43,064 nucleotides of DNA from Verrucomicrobiota bacterium (GTDB lineage: Bacteria; Verrucomicrobiota; Verrucomicrobiia; Opitutales; Opitutaceae), in assembly GCA_030832235.1 (NCBI GenBank), contig JAURJO010000361.1, positions 1 to 43,064 of the forward strand, given 5' to 3'. The translations under genes were made by a program, and so were the position numbers. This document shows positions 12,301 through 20,300 of this stretch, in pieces; position 1 is the first letter of the stretch; each line of letters begins with the position of its first letter. Under the pieces are notes generated by a model. The model was not told the origin of the DNA, searched no databases, and was given only the letters and a program-made list of their open reading frames with translations.

Positions 12301-14328
12301 CAAGCGCCCGCCGTAAAGCAGCGCCCCCCAGATTTCCCACACCGAAAAATCGAAGGCCGCCGAGTGGAAAAACGTCCACACGTCACTCGGGTTAAAATCA
12401 TACCACACCTCCGTCGCCGTGAAGAGGCGGAGCACGTTGCGATGCGTGACGATGCAGCCCTTCGGCCGACCCGTGGAGCCGGACGTGTAAATCACGTAGG
12501 CCGGATCTTCGGGGGAGTTGACCACCGGGAGCGGCGCACAGTCCTCTGCCTCCGCGGGAAACAGGCAGGACGCATCGAGCTCGAGCCGCATGACCATCGG
12601 GTTGCTCAGCCGGGAGGAAAGCTCGCCCGAGGTGATGATGACCGGGATCGCGCTGTCATCGATCGTGTAGTCGAGGCGGTCATCCGGATAGATGGGATCA
12701 AGCGGCAGATACGCCCCGCCGGCCTTGAGAATGCCCAGCAGGCCGACGAGGAGCGGCGCATCACGTTCGAGGAAGAGGCCCACCAAGGTCCCGCGCTGAA
12801 CGCCGAGGCCGCGCAGTTGCTGCGCGATGGCATTCGCCGCCCGATCAAGCTGGGCATAAGTAAGCGTGCCCGACTCCGACGACAGCGCGATCCCGTCGGG
12901 GGTCGTCGCCGCCTGGCGCGCGAACCACGCGTGCAGGCTGCCGTCGCGCAAATCCTCCACCGGCGCCGGCGGCGCCGAGGCCGCGAGCACGGCCGCGCGC
13001 TCCGCGCCCGCGACGAGTTCGATCTGCCCGAGGCGCACCCCCGGGCGTCCCAGCGAGAGCAGCACTTGGCGGATGTGTCCGAGCAGGCGCAGCACCGCGT
13101 CCCGCTCGAACCTAGCCGTGTCAAACGAAGTCCGTAGGGTCAGCTTCGGCCCTGGCAGCACATCGATGGTCAGGGGATAGTTGGTCTGCTCAACAAAGTG
13201 TATTTGGCGCGGCTCAAGGTCGCCGAAGCGATGGGAGAGCGCGGCATCCACCGGGTAGTTGATGAAAACAAAAAGGCTCTCGAAGAGCTGCTGCCCGCGG
13301 GGCACGGCGCTCCAGCCTTGGATGTCGCTCAAAGCCGCATGCCCATGCTCCTGCATGGCCACCTGCCGCTCCTGCAGTTCGCGCAGCCACGGACCCGCCT
13401 CCGCGTCGTCGGTCACGGTAACCCGCAGCGGCAACGTGTTGATGAAAAGTCCCACAATGTTCTCCACCCCGGCCAGGTCGGCCGGACGACCGGACACGGT
13501 GACACCGAAGACGATGTCCTCGGCGCTCGCGTAACGACTCAAGACGAGCGCATACGCGCCCTGCGACAGCGTGTTCAGCGTCACCTGTTGATCGCGCGCG
13601 ATCTGCTGCAGGCGGGCCGTGTCGGCCTCGTCGAGCGCAAAGTCGATCACTTCGTGCACCTTGCCGCTCGGGCCGGGGCGATCGACCGTGAGCGGGGTGG
13701 GCACGGAAAAGCCGCGCAGTTGCTCGCGCCAGAATTGCTCGTCGCGCGACGCATCGCGCTTCTGCAACCACTGCAGGTAGGCGCCGAAGGGACGCGCCGG
13801 CGGCAGCTCCGGGGTGCGGCTCGTGCTGAACGCGGCATAGGCCACGCCAAACTCCCGCAACAGCAGCGGCAGGGACCAGCCGTCGAGCAGCAGGTGATGA
13901 TGACTCCAGACGAGTTGCCACACGGTCTCGGAAAGTCGGAGCGTGGCCAGGCGCATCAGGGGCGCGCGATTCGGTTCGAAGCCCCGCCGCCGGTCCTCCG
14001 CCAAAAAGGCGGTCAACTTCTCCGCCTGCTGCGCCGGGCCGAACTCCCGCCAGTCCTCCGTGCGCCACGGCATCTCCAAGGTCCGATGCACGACCTGCAC
14101 CGGCTCACGTTGACCCTTCCAAACAAACGCCGTCCGCAGGATCGGATGCCGCGCCACCAACAGCCGCCAGGTCGCCGCAAACGCCGCCTCGTCGAAGCGC
14201 CCGTGCAGCTCACAGGTGAGTTGCTCAAAATAGACCGCCTCGCCTGGTTCAAAGAGGGTGTGAAACAACAGGCCCTTTTGCAGCGGACTAAGCGGGAAAA
14301 TTTCTTCGATGGACGCGGACTTACTCAT
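3313..14328 (-). CDS. NRPS-3, three modules: Thr (Dhb?), D-Gln, Gly
   Basis: A 3671-residue trimodular peptide synthetase. Order: C (8-440, HHLLLDGWS at 144), A (460-968), PCP (Ser1018), C (1095-1535, HHAIIDGWS at 1232), A (1555-2040), PCP (Ser2089), epimerase (2140-2570, HHLVIDAVSW at 2273), C (2598-3030, HHLLLDGWS at 2735), A (3050-3548), PCP (Ser3595). Hand-read specificity codes: DFWNIGMVFK (Thr code DFWNIGMVHK with one change), DAWQFGLIDK (the Gln code) and DIIQWGLIWK (8 of 10 positions of the Gly code DILQLGLIWK). The first and third C domains have the LSPLQKGLLFH/LAPLQEGMLVH start of D-accepting (DCL) domains. This fits the epimerases just upstream of each (end of NRPS-2, and residue 2140 here). 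The second C domain differs from all others in the window and may dehydrate Thr to Dhb. The epimerase has Ala where HHxxxDG normally has Gly. The ATG start lies 16 bp after NRPS-2, with no evident Shine-Dalgarno. Confidence 0.95.
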   Translation of the reverse strand: MSKSASIEEIFPLSPLQKGLLFHTLFEPGEAVYFEQLTCELHGRFDEAAFAATWRLLVARHPILRTAFVWKGQREPVQVVHRTLEMPWRTEDWREFGPAQQAEKLTAFLAEDRRRGFEPNRAPLMRLATLRLSETVWQLVWSHHHLLLDGWSLPLLLREFGVAYAAFSTSRTPELPPARPFGAYLQWLQKRDASRDEQFWREQLRGFSVPTPLTVDRPGPSGKVHEVIDFALDEADTARLQQIARDQQVTLNTLSQGAYALVLSRYASAEDIVFGVTVSGRPADLAGVENIVGLFINTLPLRVTVTDDAEAGPWLRELQERQVAMQEHGHAALSDIQGWSAVPRGQQLFESLFVFINYPVDAALSHRFGDLEPRQIHFVEQTNYPLTIDVLPGPKLTLRTSFDTARFERDAVLRLLGHIRQVLLSLGRPGVRLGQIELVAGAERAAVLAASAPPAPVEDLRDGSLHAWFARQAATTPDGIALSSESGTLTYAQLDRAANAIAQQLRGLGVQRGTLVGLFLERDAPLLVGLLGILKAGGAYLPLDPIYPDDRLDYTIDDSAIPVIITSGELSSRLSNPMVMRLELDASCLFPAEAEDCAPLPVVNSPEDPAYVIYTSGSTGRPKGCIVTHRNVLRLFTATEVWYDFNPSDVWTFFHSAAFDFSVWEIWGALLYGGRLVVVPYFTSREPAAFCDLLIRERVTILNQTPSAFRQLMKAEEQVADPRALSLRYVIFGGEALEFASLRSWFERHGDTQPTLVNMYGITETTVFTTYRPLSRADAYEGRGSFIGQPIVDTPLLVLDVRGHLCPIGVPGELNVAGVSLAVGYLNRPELTAQRFVPDPHGVSANGKLYRSGDLARRMADGDLDYLGRIDDQVKIRGFRIELGEIENVLLMHPEVREAVVLARADAPGAEKRLVAYVVPRGEERLTVEVMRDHLLTRLPEYMVPSALVGLDAFPLTANGKIDRRALPEPSGLLAEVSAEHVEPRTERERILAEIWSSTLGVERVGVTASYFALGGDSIMGITVCSRARERGIEFSLQDLFEKQTIAELAAEPAAAESAVELTTAESAGETQAGASLPPFALLTADDRARLPEGLEDAYPVTRLQAGMLFHSQAASGGALYHDVFSHHLRGPLDLGALQQELDALVQRHAVLRTSFDLAAFSEPLQLVHGRAGWPLVSGDIPHLPPPAQEEWLDRFVHDEAQRTFDWSRPPLARAYVHRRGPEEFQFTLALHHAIIDGWSLASLLTELFVRYLARIGRGEPPAATAAIPVGYRDYVALERAALADAATRRFWAETLDGAELLELPGPGDGTRARAGVVQRPLVLPAALAAALTRTAESLGVPLKSVLLAAHARVLAALGGRDDIVTGLVTNGRPEVAGSERIVGLFLNTVPLRVALDRVDTWADLVRSVFAAEKALLPHRWLPLAEMQKRQGGGPLFTTDFNFVNFHVYDALGGLQALERLDTRAQEETNFTIAVNFGVDPNDGSLGGMAACDGGALDARLIEALPTLFGRVLEAIATTPTAAWRTLSLLPDAPRTALLAEEAGEMGEFADEGILIAALVSAQAARTPAAPAVVADEGTLSYDELERRANQLAHWLRGRGVGRDDRVAIAMERSTHLVVALLGVLKAGAAYVPIDPAYPAGRVAEMLTDSGARLVLAESAAFAVGAVAWGATWPEIAREPVTVPAVEILGAQLAYVIFTSGSTGGPKGVAVSQAALVNHMAWMQAAFPLSAEDAVLQKTPVSFDASVWEFWAPLVAGARLVMARPGAQHDPAMLAEIVRAQGVTVLQLVPSVLDFFIEEAVRSPVPGLRRVFSGGEALRTATRDRFLTALPDVALINLYGPAEATIDATFERCAPEGEVSLGSPVANAEVFLLSANLEPVLPGVVGELWIGGAPLARGYLDQPALTAERFLPHPFAREPGARLYRTGDLARCDEDGRLRFVGRRDGQIKIRGQRVELGELESRLAALPGVTAAAAAVHDGANGARRIAAYVVASSDFNEAAALAALRADLPEALVPATIGRLDRMPLTLGGKLDRRALPASDAVTPTEGGPRTAPRTEVERAMAQAWGRTLAVREASLEDDFFQAGGDSILSLRLVSLLAQAGWRLRAGDVFTSPTLGGLAALARPLSATAPELHFDPADIPLTPIQREFFALASPIPGYWNQAVAVTTRPEVGLAALRAAWRVVLSRHAAFRLRFTRGAGGWKQYLVETAEAVPDLIEIPAPAPGASALAAAMAREAAALQQSLDLAAGPLVRACWIPGVDGGSGRLIAVAHHLVIDAVSWRIIFAEVAAGLLGEAVPPAAVAFPAWAAAAARRDFAAAREFWQAEAARAAVPLPSDFPAGVADNHEREAAAVAMTLARADTTVLLERAGVVARSRIDEMLLSALLAAVQDWTGRAAVRVNLESHGRDALGETIDVSRTVGWFTALYPVTLAATPAASPPERLAAVKESVRAATAHGAAYGWLRHAAGGDALAAPAEISFNYLGRLDLALEAEGPFAAAAEPIGPDHAPESPRAHALDVMAAVGHDGLRIECIFGTRRHQRATVERLLARMLRELGDLAAQLRAASAVRWTAAPSDFPLAQLDQSQLTTVLAERADVEDIWTLAPLQEGMLVHAQHEGVAGVYTQQLVIEIAGEVDEARLRAAWETVMRRHAILRVAFAWEGMPGARQVVASAVEMDWTTLDWTTRPTAEREAAWAAWLGEDRHRGFDLSRAPLWRVAWARFGPTTGRLVFTHHHLLLDGWSLPLLLRDLKLAWSRQSLPPGASYRDFVTWLARREPAAAEAFWRRYLAGAAEAPALALGERPTPAAPGGPSHASAKVVLEGPAQAALLRFVRQSGLTLSTCVQAAWGLVLSRHLGVDEAVIGVVVSGRPEDLPGADGIVGLFINTLPLRVPAASGEPVHAWLRRLQEDNVALRAHQASRLVDVLGWSGLPRGRPLFETALVFENYPLGAAKEGSAAGLRFGRISAHEQTNFPLTVYAEPGEHLALRFDYAVDRFKEETIRAVAEQMRHVLAMLATEADLPVEALPLVAADEARRLAVSGDSAVRSEWDRRAVHLRVAEQARLAPDAAAIVACGVEDAEAATLTRGELEARAARLARLLATRGAGPGRLVGVCLERSPEMVVALLAILKTGAAYVPLDPGFPLARLQAMQEESGLRLVVTAHPLADRPGLFPAGVERVLIDTAAAAPPAAPENFAAHLSRADELAYVIFTSGSTGRPKGVQVTHGALANVLGHFAESPGIVEKDTMLAVTTLSFDIAGIELFLPLVAGARLALASRETAADAPRLVAALAQSGATLLQATPATWRLLLTVAWRPSTALQAWCGGEALPTDLAAAWLERGCHLWNLYGPTETTIWSTARRITTPAEAAFVGAPIAHTTVRIFDAGLNPVPSGVAGQLFIGGEGLARGYLGRPDLTAEKFVPDPFGAPGARLYATGDLVRRTAAGELEFLGRIDQQVKLRGFRIELGEIETALRLHPGVTGAAVAVREDRPGAKRLVGYLVAAPALDLVALGAALRERLPDYMVPAVFVNLPQLPLTPNGKLDRRALPAPVGAADATDFVAPRDEVEKAVATVMQEVLEVARVGAFNSFFDLGGHSLLAAQVLARLRQVFQIELPLRVFFETATPERVARALVAAEPAAGRARRTAQVWLQVRALSPEECARLLAQRRGGSA

Positions 14329-14344
14329 GGAGTGGGCAAAGAGA

Positions 14345-17300
14345 CTAGCGCGGATCGGGATCCGCGAGATCGGAAAGGAGCGCCTCGAGCTCGCTTGCGT
14401 CGAGCTGGACGTGGGAGAAATCGGACGGAGTCGGCGCCCCGGATTCCGTCGCCCGGCAATGCGCCAGCAACGCCCTCACCTGCGCGACGAATTGCTCGGC
14501 GAGCCGCTCGATGGTCGCGCGTTGGTGCACGCGGTTGCTGAAGAGCCAGTTAATCTTCAACCGCCGGTCCGTCACCATGGCGTTGATGTCAATCAGGTGC
14601 ACGCGATAGCCGAGCGGGCTGAGGTCCGGGCCCGTCGGCAAATCGAGGAGCGCGAAGGGCGCGTCGGGCCCCAGCGTGTTATCCGTCTGGCCGAGATAAT
14701 TAAAGCAAAGCTCCGGTCGGGGAAGCGCCGCCAACTCCGCGCGCACCGCCGGGTCCGCGCTCAGGTGCGAGAGCAGCCCGAAGCCCGTGCCGTGACGCGG
14801 CACCCCGCGCAGGCTTTCCTTTACCGCGACCAACAACTCGCGCGCCCCCGCCGCCGCCGGCGCCTCAAGCCGGTAGGGATACAGGCTGGTGAACCAACCC
14901 ACGGTGCGCGAAACGTCGATCGCCTCCCCGAGCGCTTCCCGGCCGTGGTTCTCCAACAAGATCACACTCGCCGCCCGCCCGGTCCACGCGGCGAGGGTCG
15001 CCGCCAACGCCGCGAGGAGCACTTCATCCGCCCGCATCCGATACACCGCCGATGCCTCCCGCAACAGCGCGCGCGTTTCGTCGGCCTCCAACTCCACCGC
15101 CACGCGCTCCATCGCCGCGACCGCGCGCGCCTCCGCGACATCCGCGAGGTCGCGCGGCAGGTCCGCCTTCGCCGGCGCGAGCGCCCGCCAATAACTCAAC
15201 TCCGCCCGGCCCTCCGCCGTCTGCGCACGCTCCCCGAGCGCGCGCGACCACGCACCGAAGGTGCCGTTGGGCGCCGCCAGCCGAATCACTTCGCCCGCCT
15301 CAACCTGCGCGCAGGCGGACGCGAGATCCGTGGCCAAAATCCGCCACGACACCCCGTCCACCACCAGGTGATGGATCGTCAGGAAGAGCCTCGGGTATGC
15401 GCCGCCCTCCCCCACAAAATACGCGGCCCGCCACAGCGGCCCGTTCATCAGATCCAGGCTCGCCTGCAGTCGCGTCGCGACCGCCTCCAACTGCGCCGCC
15501 GGGTGCACCGGGAGGTCCGGCACCGGTTCCGCCTCTCCGTAACGCTGACTCCATTCCCCGTCCGGTGAGCAATGGAATCGCAGACGGAACGCCCCATGCC
15601 GCGCCACCACCGCCGCCAGCGCGCGGCCGATCGCCTCCGGTTTCGGCGAGGTGCGTAGCTCGAGCACGATCGTTTGATTCCAATGCTGCGCCTCGGGCTG
15701 CCGCTGCGCGAAGAACCAGTGCTGGATCGGCGTGAGCGGCACTTCCCCGGTCTCCGTCTGGTCCTGCCCTCCGCCCGCCGCCCGCGTCGCGACCGCCGCC
15801 TGCCCACGAATCGTCGGCGACGCGAAGATCTGCCGCGGGGTCAGGGCGTAACCCGCCTGGTGGGCGCGCGCGACGATCTGCAGGCTGAGAATGGAGTCGC
15901 CGCCCAGTTCAAAAAAATTGTCGTCAGGCCGCACGTCCGGCACGCGCAACACGTCGCGCCAAATCGAGGCCAACAATCGCTCCACGTCGCCGGCCAACCA
16001 CGGAGTCTCCGTCCCCTCGGCCACGGCCGTTTCCGCCCAAGCGGTCGGGGGCGGCAGCGCCCGGCGATCAATCTTGCCCGCCGCATTCAACGGCCACGCC
16101 GTGAGCACGATCACCTGCCGCGGCACGAGATACTCCGGCAGTCGCGCCGCGAGATGCGCCCGCAACTGCGCGGGCGGCGGGTTCTCCCCGCTCCGCGCCA
16201 GCGCATACGCCACGAGGAATTTACCCCCGCGCTCATCCGCCACCGCCACAACCAGCGCGCCCGCCACGCCGGCATGCGCCGCGAGCACGGCTTCAACCTC
16301 CCCGGGCTCCACGCGGAAGCCGCGAATCTTCACCTGATCGTCCACGCGTCCGAGGAATTCGATGCGCCCGTCCGCCCGCACGCGGCCGAGGTCGCCCGTG
16401 CGATACGCCCGCGCCCCCGGCGTCGTCCCCCGCGGATCCGGGACGAAACGCTCCGCCGTCAGTTCGGGACGCCCGAGGTAGCCGCGCGCGACCCCCACCC
16501 CGCCGACCCAAATTTCCCCGGGCACACCGATCGGCGAGAGCTCGCCGGCAACGTCCACGACGTAAGCCGTCAGATTGGCGATCGGACGCCCGAGGGTGAC
16601 CTCACCGGCCCCGGCTTCCACCTCCTCCATCGTCGCGCAGACCGACGTCTCGGTGGGCCCGTAGGCGTTGAACAACACGCGGTCCTTCGACCAAGCGCGG
16701 TAAAGCTCCGGGCTCGCCGCCTCGCCGGCCATGAGGAGCGTGCGCAGGCTGGGAAAATCCGTCGGCGACAACACCGCCAGCAACGCCGGGGGCAGCGTCG
16801 CATGGTCGATGCGCGCGTCCCGCAACTGCCGGGCAAACTCCTCCGGCGTTGGCACCGTCTCTCGCGGCTCCAGCCACAGCGCCGCGCCTCCGGCGAGCGT
16901 GAGAAAAATTTCCGACACCGACGCGTCGAAACTGATCGACGCAAACTGCAGCACGCGCTGCCCCGGCCCAACCCGCGTGAGCGCGGCCTGCGCCAGCGCG
17001 AGATTGGCCAGGCCCGCGTGTTCCACCAGCACCCCTTTCGGCCGCCCCGTCGAACCCGAGGTGTAAATCAGGTAAGCAACCTCCGTCGGCTGCACCGGCG
17101 GGAGATCGCCCGCCTTCGCCGCCGGACCGTGCGCGCCAAGATCGCGGTCGATCCGCCACTGCGGCCCGGTGACTTCCGCCGGGGTGCGCGCCGCCCCGAC
17201 CTCGTCAACGACGAGCAACGCCGGGCGCGCATCCGCCAACAGCACCGGAAGGCGCTCCCGCGCATACGACGGATCCACCGGCAGGAAAAAACCGCCCGCC

Positions 17301-20300
17301 CGCAACACGCCGACCATCGCCACAACCAGCTCCGGGCTCTTGTCGAGGCACAGCGCCACCGCATCGCCGCGCCGCACGCCCCGCCCCCGCAGTTCGAGCG
17401 CCACACGACCGGCTCGCTCCCAGAGCTCCGCGTAGCTCAACTCCCGCCCCGGTGCCAGCAGCGCCGCCGCCGTCGGCGCGCGCCGCACCTGCCGTTCGAG
17501 CACGTCCAAAATAGTCTCCGGCCGGTAGTCGAGCCGGGCCGCCTGACCAAAGGCCAATAAGGCCGCCCGCTCCTCCGCTCCCACCGGATCGAGATCGGCC
17601 AAGCGCGCCGCGGTCTTCGCGGTGAGCCCGAGCACGAGGTGCCGCCATTGCTCCAGCAAACGCTCCATCGCCTCGGCCGCAAAGCGTCCGGCGTCGAACG
17701 CGAGGCGCAGGGTGAGGCGCTGCGCGGGCACCACCGCCGCGGTGAGCGGAAAGTTCGTCTGCTCCCGCGTCTGCAAGCCCGAGAATCGCAGGCTCGACGG
17801 CACCTGCCGCAGCGCGTCGTCCCCCGGGTAATTCTCGAACACGAGAATCGATTCGAAGAGCGACTGCCCGCGCCCGACTTCGCTCCAGCCCTGAATCGCG
17901 GCGAGAGGGGTATGCTCAAACTGCCGGGCCTCCGCCTGCGCCTGTTGCAAGGCCTTCAACCACGGCAACACGGCGGCGGTCGGCTCCACCGCCACGCGCA
18001 GCGGCAGCGTGTTGATGAAGAGACCGATCATCTCCTCGACGCCCGCCAGCTCCGCCGGGCGGCCGGCGACCGTCACGCCAAACACCACGTCCCTTCCCAG
18101 GCCGAGGCGTTGCAGCAGCACCGCCCACGCGCCTTGAAAAACCGTGTTCAACGTCAGCCCGTGACTCCGCGCCCACGCCCGCAAAGCCTCGCTCTCGCCC
18201 GCGCTCAGCGCCCGCTCCGCCGCCCCGGGCTCGCCCGCGACGGCCACGACAGCCGGACGCGGCAAACGCAGCTCCGGCACGCCCGCGAAACCGGCCAACT
18301 GCCGCCGCCAAAACGACTCCGCCGCCCCGAGGTCCTGTCGCCCCAACCAGTCGATGTAATCGCGGTAGGGCCGCGCCGGCGGCGGCACCGTCGTCGCCGC
18401 ACCGCCGCGCCGTTCGTAGTCGCCGAGCACGTCGCGAAACACCAGCGGCAGGCACCAGCCATCGAGCAAAATGTGGTGATGGCTCCACAACCAACGCCAG
18501 CGATCGGGTCCCACGCGAATCAACGCCAGGCGCATCAGCGGCGCCTGCCCAAAATCGAAACCGGTCACACGATCTTCCGCCAACAACGCCGCCCACGCCG
18601 CCGCCCCATCACGCGGTGCTTCCGCTCCGCTCCAGTCCAACTCGCGCCACGGCATGCGCACCGCCGACAGCGTCTCCTGCCGCGGCTCCGCCACCTCGCG
18701 CCAATGAAAACGTGAACGCAGGCCCGGATGCCGCTCGAGCAGTCCGTCCCACGCCGCCCGAAACTCCGTCGGCCGCAGGGCTCCCTCCAGCTCGCCCCAA
18801 ACTTGCTCCACATACACGCCCGAGTCCGGCGCATACACGCTCTGGAAAAGCATGCCCACCTGCATCGGACTGAGCGCATAACTGTCGCCCGCCGCCGCGC
18901 TCTTCGCGTTCGGTTGCTCCCCCGCCCCGGCCGCCGCCACCTCCTCCACCGGACGCGCCAGCGCCGCGAGCTGCGCCAAGGTCTCCGCGACGAAGAGGTC
19001 CTTCGCCGCAATCCGCCAACCCGCCTTGGCCGCCAGCGAGACGACTTGGATCGTGAGAATCGAGTCACCCCCGAGCGCGAAAAAGTTATCCCCCGCCCCC
19101 ACCGTCGGCACGCCCAGCACCCGCGACCAAATCTCCGCCAGCGCGCGCTCCGCCGGGGTCGTGGGCGCGAGGTATTCCGCCGCCGCCACCGCGCTGCCAT
19201 CCGGGACCGGCAGGGCGCGGCGATCCAGTTTGCCGTTGTCGGTCAACGGCAGGCGCTCCAGCAGGACAAAAGCCGCCGGCACCATGTAGGCGGCGAGTCG
19301 GGTGCGACAGGCTTCGCGCGCATCCGTCGCCGCCACCACCGCACCGGCTTCCGGCACCAGGTAAGCCACCAGGCGACGCTCCCCGGCCCGATCCTCGCGG
19401 GCCAGCACCACCGCATCCCGCACCCCGGGCACCGCCGCGCGCACGCGCTCGATTTCCCCGAGCTCGATGCGGAAACCACGGATCTTTACCTGCTGGTCCA
19501 TGCGGCCGAGGTATTCGAGGTCGCCATCGCCCAGCCAGCGCGCCAGGTCGCCGGAGCGATAGAGCCGACCCGGGCCGAACGGGTTTCGCACGAAACGCTC
19601 CTCCGTCAGTTCCGGGCGGTTGAGGTAGCCGCGCGCGAGGCCGGCTCCCCCCACCAGCAACTCGCCCGGCACCCCCACCGGCACCGGCTCCAAACGCTCG
19701 TCCACCACGTAGAGGGTGAGGTCCGGTATCCGTTTTCCAATTACACTGCCCCGCCCGCTCAGCGCGTCCGCCCGGCGGATCGGGCGGTAGGTCACGTGCA
19801 CGGTCGTCTCGGTGATGCCATACATGTTGACCATCCGGGGATGCTCGTCGCCGTGCCGGTCAAACCACGGCAACAGGGAACGTGGCTCCAGCGCTTCGCC
19901 GCCAAAAATCACCGTGCGCAGGGCGAGCCCGCCGACCGGGCGCGCAAGCTCCACCGCCTGCAACTGCCGAAACGCGGACGGCGTTTGGTTCAGCACCGTC
20001 ACCCGCTCGGCTTGCAGGAGGTCATGAAAGGCCTCTGGCGTGCGACTCACTTCCTCGCGCACCACCACCAACCGCCCGCCGTAGAGCAACGCGCCCCAAA
20101 TCTCCCACACCGAAAAGTCGAACGCATAGGAGTGAAAAAGGGTCCACACGTCGTCCGCTCCAAAATCAAACCACGCCTCCGTCGCGCGCATGAGACGGAC
20201 CACGTTGGCCTGGGTCACCACGCAACCTTTGGGCCGACCCGTCGAGCCCGAGGTGTAGATCACGTAAGCCGGATCCTCCGCCCCGGCTTCCTCCCCGCCG

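Noticed and set aside
10945..13137. A long plus-strand open frame (730 codons), with others such as 1769-3502, 14309-15568 and 15674-17560
   Set aside because: They are antisense to NRPS genes, rich in Arg/His/Gln, and have no domains; long shadows are expected in very GC-rich coding DNA.
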